From contig JAHISQ010000156.1 of the NCBI GenBank assembly GCA_018818125.1, forward strand, positions 27,115-91,114: a stretch of 64,000 nt of DNA. The letters are read 5' to 3'. Under the pieces are notes generated by a model. The model did not search any database. It saw only the letters and a program-made list of their open reading frames with translations, and had not been told where the DNA came from. This document shows positions 43,009 through 52,621 of the stretch, piece by piece. This stretch comes from Candidatus Rifleibacteriota bacterium (GTDB taxonomy: Bacteria; Muiribacteriota; Ozemobacteria; Ozemobacterales; Ozemobacteraceae). Positions within the stretch are counted from its first letter, which is position 1. Each line of letters begins with the position of its first letter. The translations under genes were made by a program, and so were the position numbers.

Positions 43009-45228
43009 ATGGAAAAGCCAAAGAAGCTCACGGAAATTTCAGTACCACATCTCGAGGTCCTACCGCTATTTGTCACGCTCTTTGCAATAGGAATTTCATT
43101 TGCTGAACTTTTTGCGAGAGACACGGCCTGGGTTTTCTTTTCGCTGACACTTTTCTCTGTTATGCTCAGTTTACCTGAGTTTATGCACAGATTCCGCTGG
43201 CATTTTCTTGCTATAGCGGCATTTAGCGTGGGCGCATTTTATGCACTGGTTAATACACAGCCCAGATTTGACTTTCCACAGCTTTTTAAATTAGATGGCA
43301 TAGAGGGTCGTCTCAGCGGCACTTTCCGGGGAGAATACCGATCTGGCAATACCGGTGCGATTACTTTTAGAATGGTCGATGCCGTTTTCGAATTCGACGA
43401 ACAATGTGTCATTATACCCACTGCCGTTAATTGCCACATATCAAAACCCAGCCTGCTACCGGAACCAGAACAAACCTATTCGACAGTTGGCAAATTCTCG
43501 ATCAGTCAGATTGATATCACACCGATTTTTAAAGGCGCAGACTTACACCCAGAAAGCAGCAGCAGAAATACAAGCAAGCTCGCCGGCAGGCTGCAGCGCC
43601 AGATCAGAGACGGACTAAAAGCCTCTTTACCCCCAAGGCACGCAGCAATTGTGACTGGCTTTATACTGGGCGACACAAGCAGCATCAACCTTGAAGACCG
43701 CCGATTATTCAAAGAAACGGGAATCAGCCATTTATTGGCCGTTTCTGGCCAGCATCTTATGGTTCTGGTCATGTTGCTGGCAGCCATTTTTCACTGGCTG
43801 AAAATTCCACCGATATCCCGCAGCATTCTTACCGCAACGATCCTTGGCGTATATGCAATGACCACCGCTGGCAGCCCATCAGTATGGCGAGCTCTCACCA
43901 TGTATTTGTGTGTTGCCACCATCCTGCATCTGGAATCTAATCCTTCGCCAATCAGGCCAGTGGCGTTTGCCGCATTTATACTGCTGCTTCATGATCCGGC
44001 AATTTTCTCAAATGCGGCCTTTCAACTTAGCTTTACCGCTGTAATCGGCATTCTGTTTTTACGCCGACCGTTCGAACAGCTGTTTGCAAAACTCTATTTT
44101 CCTGTTTTTCTATCGCGCTATCTCTCGGTCTCGCTGGCTGCAAGTATTGCCACATTGCCGATGACAGCGCTCTTATTCGGCACCATGTCACTCTCGGCAC
44201 TGGTGGTAAATCCGCTTATACTATGGGTTTTCGTTTATGTATTGCCCGTATCATTTCTCATCGTCCTTTTATCGGCAATATGGCCGACCATGACTCTGCT
44301 CATTGCCCCTGCCCTCTCTCTGGTAATTGATGGAATTCTGGCGTTTCTGCAAAAAGCTGCCGCCATACCCGGCCACTTCTTTTTCGTTGGCAATCTTTCT
44401 GGAATCACTATTGCTGGCTGCTTTGCAATACTGCTCTACATTGTCAGCCTCTGCAACTTGAGGGAAACCGAACTTTCCACCTTGGCTGCTATAATCAAGA
44501 CTCCTGCTGACCCCAATTCAGAAAAGAACGGCAAAATCAGAGCGCCGGAATTTTCCGGCAATAATGGGGTCTCAAGGAAATTTGAACCGGGAATTGAGAA
44601 ACCGATAGCACCTGACTATCGAATAAACAGCCCATTTAAAAATCCCAAAGTAGTAAGAGATATAGACACAACACTGCTGAATTGCCGGCGACGACCGATC
44701 AAGTCTTCATCAAACGTTGAATCAGAGCTTCTTCCCATCTCACTTCTGAGCATCGACAATCAAAATCTTTATCACCAGCTCATGGATCTCGACTACAACA
44801 GTCTCAAACTTGAGCCAGAACGTCTGATACAGGCTCATACGTATCTATTGGCGTTGGTTGGCGGCGAAATTATCAACCGCGCCAGTTATCACCTTTCGCC
44901 ACCACCACAGCCAGGCGATGTCAAAATTGAATATGTTGTTCGTGACCGTTACCTGGCAATTTCGATTCTTGCCGATGCACTGTTAAATTCAAAACTGCTA
45001 ACTCGAGCAACCGACGAGAACTTCATGCTGATTGTTTCACGAGCACAGGCAATCTATGGACGGGCTCGAAATCAGCTTGAGCGCATTATCGTGAACAGCG
45101 ACCCGAACAAAGCCATAGACCAACATCTATCGGTGAGGCGCGATCTGTTATGCTGGTGCAGAGAATTTGTCGAATTCGATCAGGAAGTCAGGCGAAAAAA
45201 CCACACTGAATTGAGGCCAGAACAATGA
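43009..45228 (+). CDS. comEC: ComEC/Rec2-family DNA uptake channel with unusual C-terminus
   Basis: 739 residues. Two N-terminal membrane segments and an OB-like outer region are followed by the multi-span competence domain with the signature LLAVSGQHL (His249). From about residue 485 on, where many ComEC proteins have a metallo-beta-lactamase domain, there are instead about 255 residues of soluble sequence without any HxHxDH motif, ending in a helical region. ComEC is the inner-membrane channel for single-stranded DNA in transformation. Its stop overlaps the ydcF-like start as ATGA. Confidence 0.85.
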   Translation: MEKPKKLTEISVPHLEVLPLFVTLFAIGISFAELFARDTAWVFFSLTLFSVMLSLPEFMHRFRWHFLAIAAFSVGAFYALVNTQPRFDFPQLFKLDGIEGRLSGTFRGEYRSGNTGAITFRMVDAVFEFDEQCVIIPTAVNCHISKPSLLPEPEQTYSTVGKFSISQIDITPIFKGADLHPESSSRNTSKLAGRLQRQIRDGLKASLPPRHAAIVTGFILGDTSSINLEDRRLFKETGISHLLAVSGQHLMVLVMLLAAIFHWLKIPPISRSILTATILGVYAMTTAGSPSVWRALTMYLCVATILHLESNPSPIRPVAFAAFILLLHDPAIFSNAAFQLSFTAVIGILFLRRPFEQLFAKLYFPVFLSRYLSVSLAASIATLPMTALLFGTMSLSALVVNPLILWVFVYVLPVSFLIVLLSAIWPTMTLLIAPALSLVIDGILAFLQKAAAIPGHFFFVGNLSGITIAGCFAILLYIVSLCNLRETELSTLAAIIKTPADPNSEKNGKIRAPEFSGNNGVSRKFEPGIEKPIAPDYRINSPFKNPKVVRDIDTTLLNCRRRPIKSSSNVESELLPISLLSIDNQNLYHQLMDLDYNSLKLEPERLIQAHTYLLALVGGEIINRASYHLSPPPQPGDVKIEYVVRDRYLAISILADALLNSKLLTRATDENFMLIVSRAQAIYGRARNQLERIIVNSDPNKAIDQHLSVRRDLLCWCREFVEFDQEVRRKNHTELRPEQ

Positions 45229-46046
45229 CCAGATTATTAAGAGCGGCTGCAGCTCTTGTTCCAACTTTTATCTTTTTATGGATTGGCCAGATGGCTCCAG
45301 ATTTGAAGCAGCTGGCGGCAGCTGCTTTTGTAATTACATCAAGCCTGCTCGCAATAGTTTTCTGGCGACAGCGCCGACAGGAGAATAGCGAGGCCATCAA
45401 AACCAGCGGCAACGCGGTCACAAAGGTGCTATCCGGCTATATTGCAGGTCTGATTTTACTGCTTATGATTATTATTACCTGTACATTCTTTCCGGTTGGT
45501 GGCTATCTGGCTCGACCGCTGGTGCTAGAACACTCTGCAGAGAATGCCGAGGCAATATTTGTTCTCGCTTCTGGCGCAACAGAAACTGGCGATCCTCAAC
45601 TTAGTGGCCTGCAGAGAATTAATCATGGCATCAAACTTTTAAAAGAGAACCGGGCAAAACACCTGTATATCAGCACTGGCTTTTCACCAGGAAACGGCAA
45701 CATGGAAGCCCCATGGGTAGCGAGCTACACTCAGCTCATCGGACTTGATCCAGCCAGTTTTTCGATACTGAACAGCCCCGAAATTACAACTACTGCTACA
45801 GAAGCGCAATATGCCCACAAAAAGCTCGCTGAAAAACGTATAAACAGGATACTTCTGGTAACCAGCGGAGCCCATATCTACCGTTCCAAAGCAACTTTCA
45901 GCAAAGCTGGCTTCGAAGTGCTGCCGGCTCCGGCTCACAATCGCGACAACATTTTCTATGCTTCCGAAAATTATTTAACATCGCTGCATGCCGCTGTTCA
46001 TGAGTGGATAGGCCTGGTTTATTACTGGTTACGCGACAGAATTTAG
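45225..46046 (+). CDS. YdcF/ElyC-family (DUF218) membrane protein
   Basis: 273 residues. Two or three N-terminal membrane segments precede a DUF218 domain with AIFVLASGATETG, ETTTTATEAQYA-like strand-turn elements and LLVTSGAHIYRS. ElyC and SanA relatives act in envelope integrity and lipid-linked precursor metabolism in enterobacteria; the chemistry of this family is not settled. It is translationally coupled to comEC. Confidence 0.8.
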   Translation: MTRLLRAAAALVPTFIFLWIGQMAPDLKQLAAAAFVITSSLLAIVFWRQRRQENSEAIKTSGNAVTKVLSGYIAGLILLLMIIITCTFFPVGGYLARPLVLEHSAENAEAIFVLASGATETGDPQLSGLQRINHGIKLLKENRAKHLYISTGFSPGNGNMEAPWVASYTQLIGLDPASFSILNSPEITTTATEAQYAHKKLAEKRINRILLVTSGAHIYRSKATFSKAGFEVLPAPAHNRDNIFYASENYLTSLHAAVHEWIGLVYYWLRDRI

Positions 46047-46125
46047 AGGAATATGGTCATTCGATTCTGGCTTTAAAAAACATATTGCGGCTTGCCAACT
46101 ATATTACTGTATGCAGGAGGAACTA

Positions 46126-48444
46126 ATGCTTAAATTATCTGTAGAACATCTGGTAAAAGCCTGTAATTCTTTTCCAGCAGCATTGCAAACAACTATGCAG
46201 AATGCCATCGAACAATGGAGTGCTGCCGACAGTAAAAAATTTGCCGAAGCCGTTTCAGCCATCAGATCGAAAGACGCCGGCGAAGAGCTGACCGTTGCAA
46301 ATCTGGCGACTTTAGACGAAATTCTTACAACAATGCTTAAAATTAACCAGGTAAGGGCTACTCTCGATTTAAACAAAGAGCTGCTCGAACTGGTTGCTCT
46401 TTATCTGAATGCCTGTCAGGGTAAGGAACATGCGCCCTCATTCGCAATGATAAACACATTTTTTAATGGCGCAAGTCGCATGCTGATAAGCGGTTATGAC
46501 AATACCAATCCGGTTGCGTTGATGATGCATGCCGATGGCCTGAGGCATCTGCAGATAATGAGTGACTTTGTAAAAACCCCTCTATTTCTCAAATTTATCG
46601 CTAAAGAACCAGATCAGGCAATGGCTTCACAGTCTTCGTCCGAGGCTATTCCGGAAACTTTTGCCCCTGTCGCTCTTGCGACATTTTGTATTTCAGATCT
46701 CAAGGGCCTGCTGCACACGCGTCGCTCCGAATTTTTCCAGGCCCGGCTTAATTTTACGCTTGCCCTGTTAAAACAGATACCGACTCTCAAACAAGAGCTT
46801 GCCGAGTTGCCCGAGATAGTTGTTTGGGCAAGGCAGCTACTTGATTTTGGCGGGGATTCACTGAAGAAAATTTTTGACACGATCTCGGCTTTTGCCGATG
46901 ATCTTTCAGATGGCTTTGGTGACAGCCTCCTGCAGGCCTGGCAGCTTGGCGAAAATGGTGATATTCCTGGCAGCGAGTCGTCGGAGTCGGTTTTGACCAC
47001 TGAATTCGTCTACCGGGCAGCACTAAAAGAAATGCTCGGAGACGGCGTTCTCAGCTCCAAAGAAGAAGAAACCCTCAAAATCCTGCGCGATTATCTCGAA
47101 ATACCGCCAGAAAAGTATCAGAGAATTTTTCAGGAAGTCAGTAAAATGTCGAGGACGATCGACCGTGAATTCGATGCTTACGCTTTTTTTCGAAGCCTCA
47201 CCAGACAGGCAATGCTCGATGGCGTCCTTGAAGACCACGAAAAAGAGTTGCTGGTGAAAGTCGCAAACGCTCTTGCACTCGAACGAGAAACTGTTTTCGA
47301 GATTTTCGCTGAATCAGTGCGAAACACTGGCAGTGAGACAGAGTCGGCGCCGACCGATCTTCCGCCTGCCGATGAAATGGTGGCAAGCTGGCGATCATCG
47401 GCAAGACTGCGGAAAGCATTGCAGAAATCCGAGCATGCGGCTCACATAAAGAAAATTGGTGACGAACTGGCAGTGGAGAGCGCAAAAAAACTGCGAAGAA
47501 AAAGATTGCTGAAAGCCGGCGGAATTTCTTCGGCCAGAGACGATGACGACACCAACAAATTGATTTTCATGTATGAGCCTGCCTGCTTCGAACTGCCTCT
47601 ATTCATTCTTATTACGTCTGATGAAGAAAGAGAAGCGCTTCGCCTAAGGCTGAAGGGTGAAGATATCTTTCTCTATGGCAGCGCTAACGCGGGCCAGGAC
47701 ATGTCGATATGCAACCGCGCCCTTAATCGAGCAGCGCCGCTTAATTTCTGCGCTGACCAGAACGTGGTAAAGCTCAAGGCTGGCATGAAAGAAGCACTTA
47801 GAACATTAGAAGGCAGGTATGCCGTGGCGGTGGTGTCTTTTCCGTCGGGCAATCCCGTGTTTTTTAAAGAGCTCCATGGGTCGATTGAGGTTACCGGAGT
47901 GCTTGGCAAGGCCGAAACCCTTATTGCCAGACAAAATTACGAAGAGGCGGTTAACCTGCTGAAAGAGGTGTCTGAGAAACCTCCTGAAGTTGCCGAAGTT
48001 TTTGTTAAGCTCGGTCATGCTTATCGGGCACTGGCAAAGCAGGCTTCCGGAGTGTCTGAGGAGAAAAACCTCGCGGCAGCTCTCGCATGTTACGAAAAAG
48101 TTGCAAACACCTGGCCTGGTCTGGCCGACGGCTGGGCCGGCATCGGCATGGTCATGCGCATGCGTGGTAAACTTGATGATGCCATGGCAAATATGCAAAA
48201 GGCCCTGCAGCTCAAGCCGCTGAATATTGCAAATATGCTTACCTACGCCTTCTACGGTCTGCTTAAATACCAAAACGACGCCAAGGGATTACTTGATTTT
48301 CTCAAGAAGAACCTCGAGCCAGTTTATAACTTTATGCCCATGCACCCTGATATCATGGACTTTTTGAAACAGGTCGACACAAAATTTGGCATCAATCTAC
48401 GGCTGCTTCTGGAAATGACCGACGTCGATTCCCGCTATCAGTAA
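46126..48444 (+). CDS. TerB-like and TPR-containing protein
   Basis: 772 residues, no signal peptide. The N-terminal 290 residues are helical with no match. Two TerB-like modules follow (MLGDGVLSSKEEETLKIL near 310, and AMLDGVLEDHEKELLVKVA near 365), with the acidic GD-x4-E pattern of TerB metal-binding domains. A mixed region (about 470-600) has beta strands (ELPLFILITSDEE), and the C-terminus holds TPRs (LACYEKVANTWPGLADGWAG). The frame has an ATG at 46111, but GGAGG lies directly before the ATG at 46126. Stress or envelope association is the usual context of TerB; here unproven. Confidence 0.7.
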   Translation: MLKLSVEHLVKACNSFPAALQTTMQNAIEQWSAADSKKFAEAVSAIRSKDAGEELTVANLATLDEILTTMLKINQVRATLDLNKELLELVALYLNACQGKEHAPSFAMINTFFNGASRMLISGYDNTNPVALMMHADGLRHLQIMSDFVKTPLFLKFIAKEPDQAMASQSSSEAIPETFAPVALATFCISDLKGLLHTRRSEFFQARLNFTLALLKQIPTLKQELAELPEIVVWARQLLDFGGDSLKKIFDTISAFADDLSDGFGDSLLQAWQLGENGDIPGSESSESVLTTEFVYRAALKEMLGDGVLSSKEEETLKILRDYLEIPPEKYQRIFQEVSKMSRTIDREFDAYAFFRSLTRQAMLDGVLEDHEKELLVKVANALALERETVFEIFAESVRNTGSETESAPTDLPPADEMVASWRSSARLRKALQKSEHAAHIKKIGDELAVESAKKLRRKRLLKAGGISSARDDDDTNKLIFMYEPACFELPLFILITSDEEREALRLRLKGEDIFLYGSANAGQDMSICNRALNRAAPLNFCADQNVVKLKAGMKEALRTLEGRYAVAVVSFPSGNPVFFKELHGSIEVTGVLGKAETLIARQNYEEAVNLLKEVSEKPPEVAEVFVKLGHAYRALAKQASGVSEEKNLAAALACYEKVANTWPGLADGWAGIGMVMRMRGKLDDAMANMQKALQLKPLNIANMLTYAFYGLLKYQNDAKGLLDFLKKNLEPVYNFMPMHPDIMDFLKQVDTKFGINLRLLLEMTDVDSRYQ

Positions 48445-48574
48445 GCATTACTACGCGCGCACTGTTTTGATTCCGTCGCCGATTTTTTTTAAAAATAGTT
48501 TTCCCCATTTCCTTTCTCATTTGATTATTAGTGAGACCAGTTAAAAGGTCAGCAAAAAAATCTGGAGGAAGAAA

Positions 48575-48949
48575 ATGGTAAGTGTAAATCGAGTAATTCT
48601 GGCAGGCAATCTGGCAAGTGATCCTCAGTTCAAAGAGACCAGCAATGGCAAGGCTCTGACCGTATTTCCGGTCGCTGTCAACAAACACTGGCGCAACAAG
48701 GCTGGCGAGCAGAAGAAAGAAACGACCTTTTTCCGAATAATCGTCTGGAACAACATCGCAGAAAACTGCGCGCGCTATCTGAAAAAAGGCGGCGCGGTGC
48801 TTGTCGAAGGCCGGCTGCAAACAAGAAGTTTTACAAACAGTGTGGGAAAAACTCAATACATGACCGAGGTCGTTGGCGACCAGGTAACTTTTCTGAACAA
48901 ACCTTCCAAAGAGCACGTGCAGCAGGAAGAAGAGCCTGCAATAATGTAA
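48575..48949 (+). CDS. ssb: Single-stranded DNA-binding protein
   Basis: 124 residues. OB fold with VNRVILAGNLASDPQFKET, FFRIIVWNNIAENCARYLKKGGAVLVEG and TEVVGDQVTFL. SSB coats single-stranded DNA in replication, repair and transformation. The usual acidic tip (DDDIPF-like) that recruits partners is missing; the protein ends EEEPAIM. This may be an auxiliary SSB. TGGAGGAAG precedes the ATG. It stands near comEC, which would fit a competence SSB, but housekeeping use is possible. Confidence 0.92.
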   Translation: MVSVNRVILAGNLASDPQFKETSNGKALTVFPVAVNKHWRNKAGEQKKETTFFRIIVWNNIAENCARYLKKGGAVLVEGRLQTRSFTNSVGKTQYMTEVVGDQVTFLNKPSKEHVQQEEEPAIM

Positions 48950-48954
48950 GTCAG

Positions 48955-48992
48955 GGCAGCAACCTGCCAGAGTAAAAAACTGGCAGGCTGCC
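48955..48992 (+). terminator. Hairpin after ssb, possible terminator
   Basis: Stem CCTGCCAG/CTGGCAGG (48963-48970/48980-48987) extended by GGCAG/CTGCC. The T-run comes only 10 nt later, so termination may be partial. Confidence 0.5.
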
Positions 48993-49067
48993 AGGCGCGA
49001 TCAATTTTTCGGGTTATTTTTTTGGCAAAACGGTTTATAATCAGGCAGTTAATTACGGAGTCATCGA

Positions 49068-50333
49068 ATGAAACATCAATATCGGCTTAAACTGTTTGAT
49101 TTTCTCAGCTGTCTGTCTGATATTCTCGACTGGATAAGCCCAATGCTCAACGATCACCACAAACAGGTCGCCCTGATTGCCCTGCGCATAGCTGACGCAC
49201 TTGACCTGCCAATAGTCCAGCAAAACGAAATCGTCTGTGCCGGCATTCTGCACGACATTGGCGCAATTTCCCTGGCTGAGCGCATGGAAACACTTAAATT
49301 CGAATATACCACCGGCCAAACCCACGCTGAAATAGGTTATCACCTGATAAAAATCTTCGAGCCAATGCGCAAAGCTGCGGAGTTGATCAGATTTCATCAC
49401 GTTTTCTGGGATCAAGGACAGGGGCGCATTCACAAAGGCATGCAGGTTCCAATTGGCAGCAGAATATTAGAACTGGCAGATCGCGTAGCACTTCTGATTG
49501 ACCGCAAAAAGGTAGTCTTGAGTCAGACAGATGGCATAAAAGCCCGCATCGCTGAGGCATCTGGCAGCATGTTTGAACCGCAACTGGTCGATGCCTTTAT
49601 GGTGCTTGCAGAAAAAGAGTATTTTTGGCTCGACATAGTCTCACCACTTATTAACAGACAGTTCAAGGGAAATGTGCGCCTCGACACTATCTATCTGAAC
49701 AAAGCTGAACTGCTGTCGTTCGCCAGTCTGATCAGACGCATGATCGACTTTCGCAGCCCGTTTACTGCAACTCATTCTAGTGGTGTTTCAGCGACTGCAG
49801 AGCACATCGGCAAACTGGCCAGCATGGATGAAAATGAATGCTTCGAACTTAAAGTCGCAGGCTATCTGCATGACCTTGGCAAACTCGCAATTCCAACCGA
49901 GATCCTTGAAAAATCAGGCAAATTGACCGACGACGAATTTAATCAGATGCGTGCCCACACTTTTTACACATTCAGAGCACTTGAAGCAATAGAAGATCTG
50001 ACCATGATCAACCAGTATGGCTCATATCACCACGAAAGACTTGATGGCAGTGGGTATCCGTTCAAACTTGAGCGCAGGCAGCTCCCTCTGGGCTCACGCG
50101 TGCTTGCGGTAGCCGACATTTTCACTGGTCTGACGGAAAACCGGCCCTATCGTAAGGGCATGTCAAATGAGCAGACCATACTTATTCTCTGCAAAATGGC
50201 CGAAAACAACAAGCTCGACAAAGAGATTGTCGAGCTTGTCAAAAAACACCATGAAGAGATAAATCAGGTGCGAATCAAAGCGCAGGAAAACTCACGAATT
50301 GAGTATCAGGTATTTCTCGAAAACATTGGCTGA
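49068..50333 (+). CDS. Two-HD-domain signalling protein with HD-GYP module
   Basis: 421 residues. The first HD domain (about 30-130) has LHDIGAISLAERM and H...FHHVFWDQGQG but a modified GYP block; the second (about 235-400) is a full HD-GYP with LHDLGKLAIPTEIL, HHERLDGSGYPF and VADIFTGLTENRPYR. It should hydrolyse c-di-GMP through the second domain; the first may be regulatory. No receiver or membrane part is present. GGAG lies upstream of the ATG. It is convergent with the M20 peptidase gene. Confidence 0.85.
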   Translation: MKHQYRLKLFDFLSCLSDILDWISPMLNDHHKQVALIALRIADALDLPIVQQNEIVCAGILHDIGAISLAERMETLKFEYTTGQTHAEIGYHLIKIFEPMRKAAELIRFHHVFWDQGQGRIHKGMQVPIGSRILELADRVALLIDRKKVVLSQTDGIKARIAEASGSMFEPQLVDAFMVLAEKEYFWLDIVSPLINRQFKGNVRLDTIYLNKAELLSFASLIRRMIDFRSPFTATHSSGVSATAEHIGKLASMDENECFELKVAGYLHDLGKLAIPTEILEKSGKLTDDEFNQMRAHTFYTFRALEAIEDLTMINQYGSYHHERLDGSGYPFKLERRQLPLGSRVLAVADIFTGLTENRPYRKGMSNEQTILILCKMAENNKLDKEIVELVKKHHEEINQVRIKAQENSRIEYQVFLENIG

Positions 50334-50352
50334 ATCAACGTCTGATAGACGC

Positions 50353-51672
50353 TCAGGCAGGCAGCACTGCCGGCAAAAGAGTATATAGTTGCAGTGCCTG
50401 CAACAATTCTTTTTCAGAAACCCACTCATCAATTTTGTGCGCCATTTCTTCGTGACCAGGGCCGATACCAAGCGTTGGAATACCCGCCATACCTGCACTG
50501 TAAACGCCATCAGTAGAAAATGGCCAAATCTTGTGCGGAGGTTTAGCGCCCAGAACATGTGTAGCTGCCGTTTCAAGAGCACAAAAGAACGGGCTGTCAG
50601 CTGCTGTTTCCCAGGCCGGGTGTTCTGAATTCCAGTCGCTTTCTTTGCCTTTGTATGAGCGACCCCGGTAGACTACCGGAATAATTTTTGCGTCAGGCCA
50701 GTTCAGGTCGGAGCAAAGCTTGCTGCTGAGAGATGCCAGATTTTCGCCAAGCGCCAGTCGTGCTGTAACATGGGCAAGTGCCCGATCAGGCACAAAACTT
50801 TTACTCTCAGGCCAACTACGAATTGAAGTTACGGCGGCAGTAGTTCGTTGCAACACGTTTTCGACATCAGTTCCGTAGCGACTTCGCTGCGCCTCGTCGA
50901 AAGCTTCCACCGCCAACACTGCGCGCGCCAACTTATAAGCAGCACTGTCGCCAGTTTCTGGCACCGATGTGTGAGCACAAACCCCTGAGGTTTCAATCAA
51001 ACATTCGAGTTTGCCACGTTGTCCTCGCGCGATCTGCATCTTCGATGGTTCGCCAAGTATCACGTAATCAGGCTGCAGCCCAAACTCTTCGCACAAATCT
51101 CTAAAAGCCAGTCCTTCACCAGCTTCTTCTTCGGTGCAGAAACAACCAAGAACAATGGCCTGAGATGCCGAAGCATCAGCCAGACCGCGATTAAGAACCA
51201 TTGCCATGGCCATTGTGGCGAGCGCGCCCTTCATGTCGCAACAGCCACGACCGTAGATACGACCATCACGCCGGGTAGCAACAAATGGTTCTGACTGCCA
51301 TTCTTCTGGGGTGTCGGCACTAACCACATCGAGATGTGCATTATAGGCAAGCACTTTTCGGCCGGCAGCCCGCGCCAAAGACATCTCACCGGCCAGCCAC
51401 TGCCTTACAGAACCGGCTGGAGCATCGGCAAGCGGCGCATCTACGGTATTCGGCAGATAAATGGCCAGGATACTGCCGCGCGAATCAACATAACATGGGA
51501 TCTGGCTGGCTTTGAAAAACTCGACAAGCCGTTGTGCACATTCCCCTTCATGCCCACTAAGAGAGCGGCAGGCAATCAGATGGCTTAGAAAAGCCACACA
51601 GTCTTCATAAGCATCGCTGCCAAGGGCTTTGACCTTTTCGACCAGTTTGACAAATTCTGTATCTTTATCCAT
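50353..51672 (-). CDS. M20-family metallopeptidase (ArgE/DapE/YgeY type)
   Basis: 439 residues, cytoplasmic. Metal site: His in NAHLDVV, Asp in GRGCCDMKGA, the Glu pair in FCTEEEAGEG, and the late His in GPGHEEMAHKIDE. Family members hydrolyse acetyl-ornithine, succinyl-diaminopimelate, dipeptides or related amides; I cannot tell the substrate, and no arginine or lysine pathway genes are nearby. The frame reaches 51693, but GAGGAG just before the ATG at 51672 favours the shorter form. Confidence 0.85.
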   Translation of the reverse strand: MDKDTEFVKLVEKVKALGSDAYEDCVAFLSHLIACRSLSGHEGECAQRLVEFFKASQIPCYVDSRGSILAIYLPNTVDAPLADAPAGSVRQWLAGEMSLARAAGRKVLAYNAHLDVVSADTPEEWQSEPFVATRRDGRIYGRGCCDMKGALATMAMAMVLNRGLADASASQAIVLGCFCTEEEAGEGLAFRDLCEEFGLQPDYVILGEPSKMQIARGQRGKLECLIETSGVCAHTSVPETGDSAAYKLARAVLAVEAFDEAQRSRYGTDVENVLQRTTAAVTSIRSWPESKSFVPDRALAHVTARLALGENLASLSSKLCSDLNWPDAKIIPVVYRGRSYKGKESDWNSEHPAWETAADSPFFCALETAATHVLGAKPPHKIWPFSTDGVYSAGMAGIPTLGIGPGHEEMAHKIDEWVSEKELLQALQLYTLLPAVLPA

Positions 51673-51719
51673 AAGCTCCTCTACACCAAACATTCAAGGG
51701 TATAACACAACCAATCTGT

Positions 51720-52547
51720 TTACCGATTATCGTGGCAACGCTTGCAAACGTAGGGGTCTGAATGGCAGGCCTGGCATTTTTGCGGATTGGTCTGGGCAGA
51801 AATACCATGACGGCGCTTAACCCATGCCAGCGTGTGATCGCGAGGTTTGCGTGAGTGACAGTCGAGACACGAAGAATCTTCATGGCACATCGAGCAACCG
51901 TTTGGATCAAAACGATAGGCCATACCGTGTTTCTTTTCGTAGTTGCGCGTATGATCGGCCGGGCGCGGCGTCGGATTGTGACACATCACGCAATTTTTTG
52001 GCGTTTCCTGGCCTTTGTGACATTCAAGACAGTTTTCCATACGGCCTTCGATGTAATGGCCATCAAGGTTTTCCCAATTTGTAATGCCGGGGTGGCAGCG
52101 ACTACACTCGAATTTTTCGTGCTTTTTGTGGTTAAATTTGAACTCTTTTTTAAGACGCTGTCGCGCCCGCTCAGTATTAGCAGGTTTTTCGAGATGACAA
52201 AGTCCGCAATCAGCCTTTTCGCGCGTCTTAAAATGGCATTCGAGACAGCGCTTTTCGCCGGGTCGGGCAAAGGTATCATCCATCCCCTGTTTTTGTGTTG
52301 TCACGCTTCCGGCAGCCGGATCAACTATCGGAGTGTTGCGTAACGGCTGCCAGCCAGCAGGCAACCCTGGCATGGTCGCAGTTTCGCTGATTTCACGATC
52401 AACATGGCAGGTGACACAGCTTACCGAGTTTTTGTCATGTGTTTTATGCGAAAATCGCAAATTAGCCTGCGTGCTGTAGCTAGCAGCCCACGAGACGCAA
52501 ACCGACGACAAAAGCCACAGAATGGCTATTAATAAAGTATTACGCAA
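51720..52547 (-). CDS. Secreted decahaem cytochrome c
   Basis: 275 residues. Signal peptide about 1-22. Ten CxxCH haem-attachment motifs can be counted (CVTCH, CLECH, CGLCH, CSRCH, CLECH, CVMCH, CSMCH, CLDCH, CQACH, CKRCH), with several extra distal His. That is one haem per 27 residues, as in electron-transfer wires of the c3/c7/NrfH-like class. It should carry electrons in the periplasm or to the outside. The start is TTG with AGGAAAC 8 nt upstream. No quinol oxidase or porin gene lies next to it, so its partner is unknown. Confidence 0.9.
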   Translation of the reverse strand: MRNTLLIAILWLLSSVCVSWAASYSTQANLRFSHKTHDKNSVSCVTCHVDREISETATMPGLPAGWQPLRNTPIVDPAAGSVTTQKQGMDDTFARPGEKRCLECHFKTREKADCGLCHLEKPANTERARQRLKKEFKFNHKKHEKFECSRCHPGITNWENLDGHYIEGRMENCLECHKGQETPKNCVMCHNPTPRPADHTRNYEKKHGMAYRFDPNGCSMCHEDSSCLDCHSRKPRDHTLAWVKRRHGISAQTNPQKCQACHSDPYVCKRCHDNR

Positions 52548-52621
52548 TTACATGTTTCCTGACAAAACTTTGCACCCAATTATAGCAAAAGTTTGACCCA
52601 TGTACAAACGCAAAAAAGTTT

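Noticed and set aside
14381..50333. Complete c-di-GMP circuit
   Set aside because: Two HD-GYP proteins are present, but no GGDEF or PilZ protein is visible in the window.
51855..52343. 162-residue open frame on the plus strand with hydrophobic stretches
   Set aside because: Antisense to the decahaem cytochrome; hydrophobicity arises from complementing Cys/His/Lys codons.
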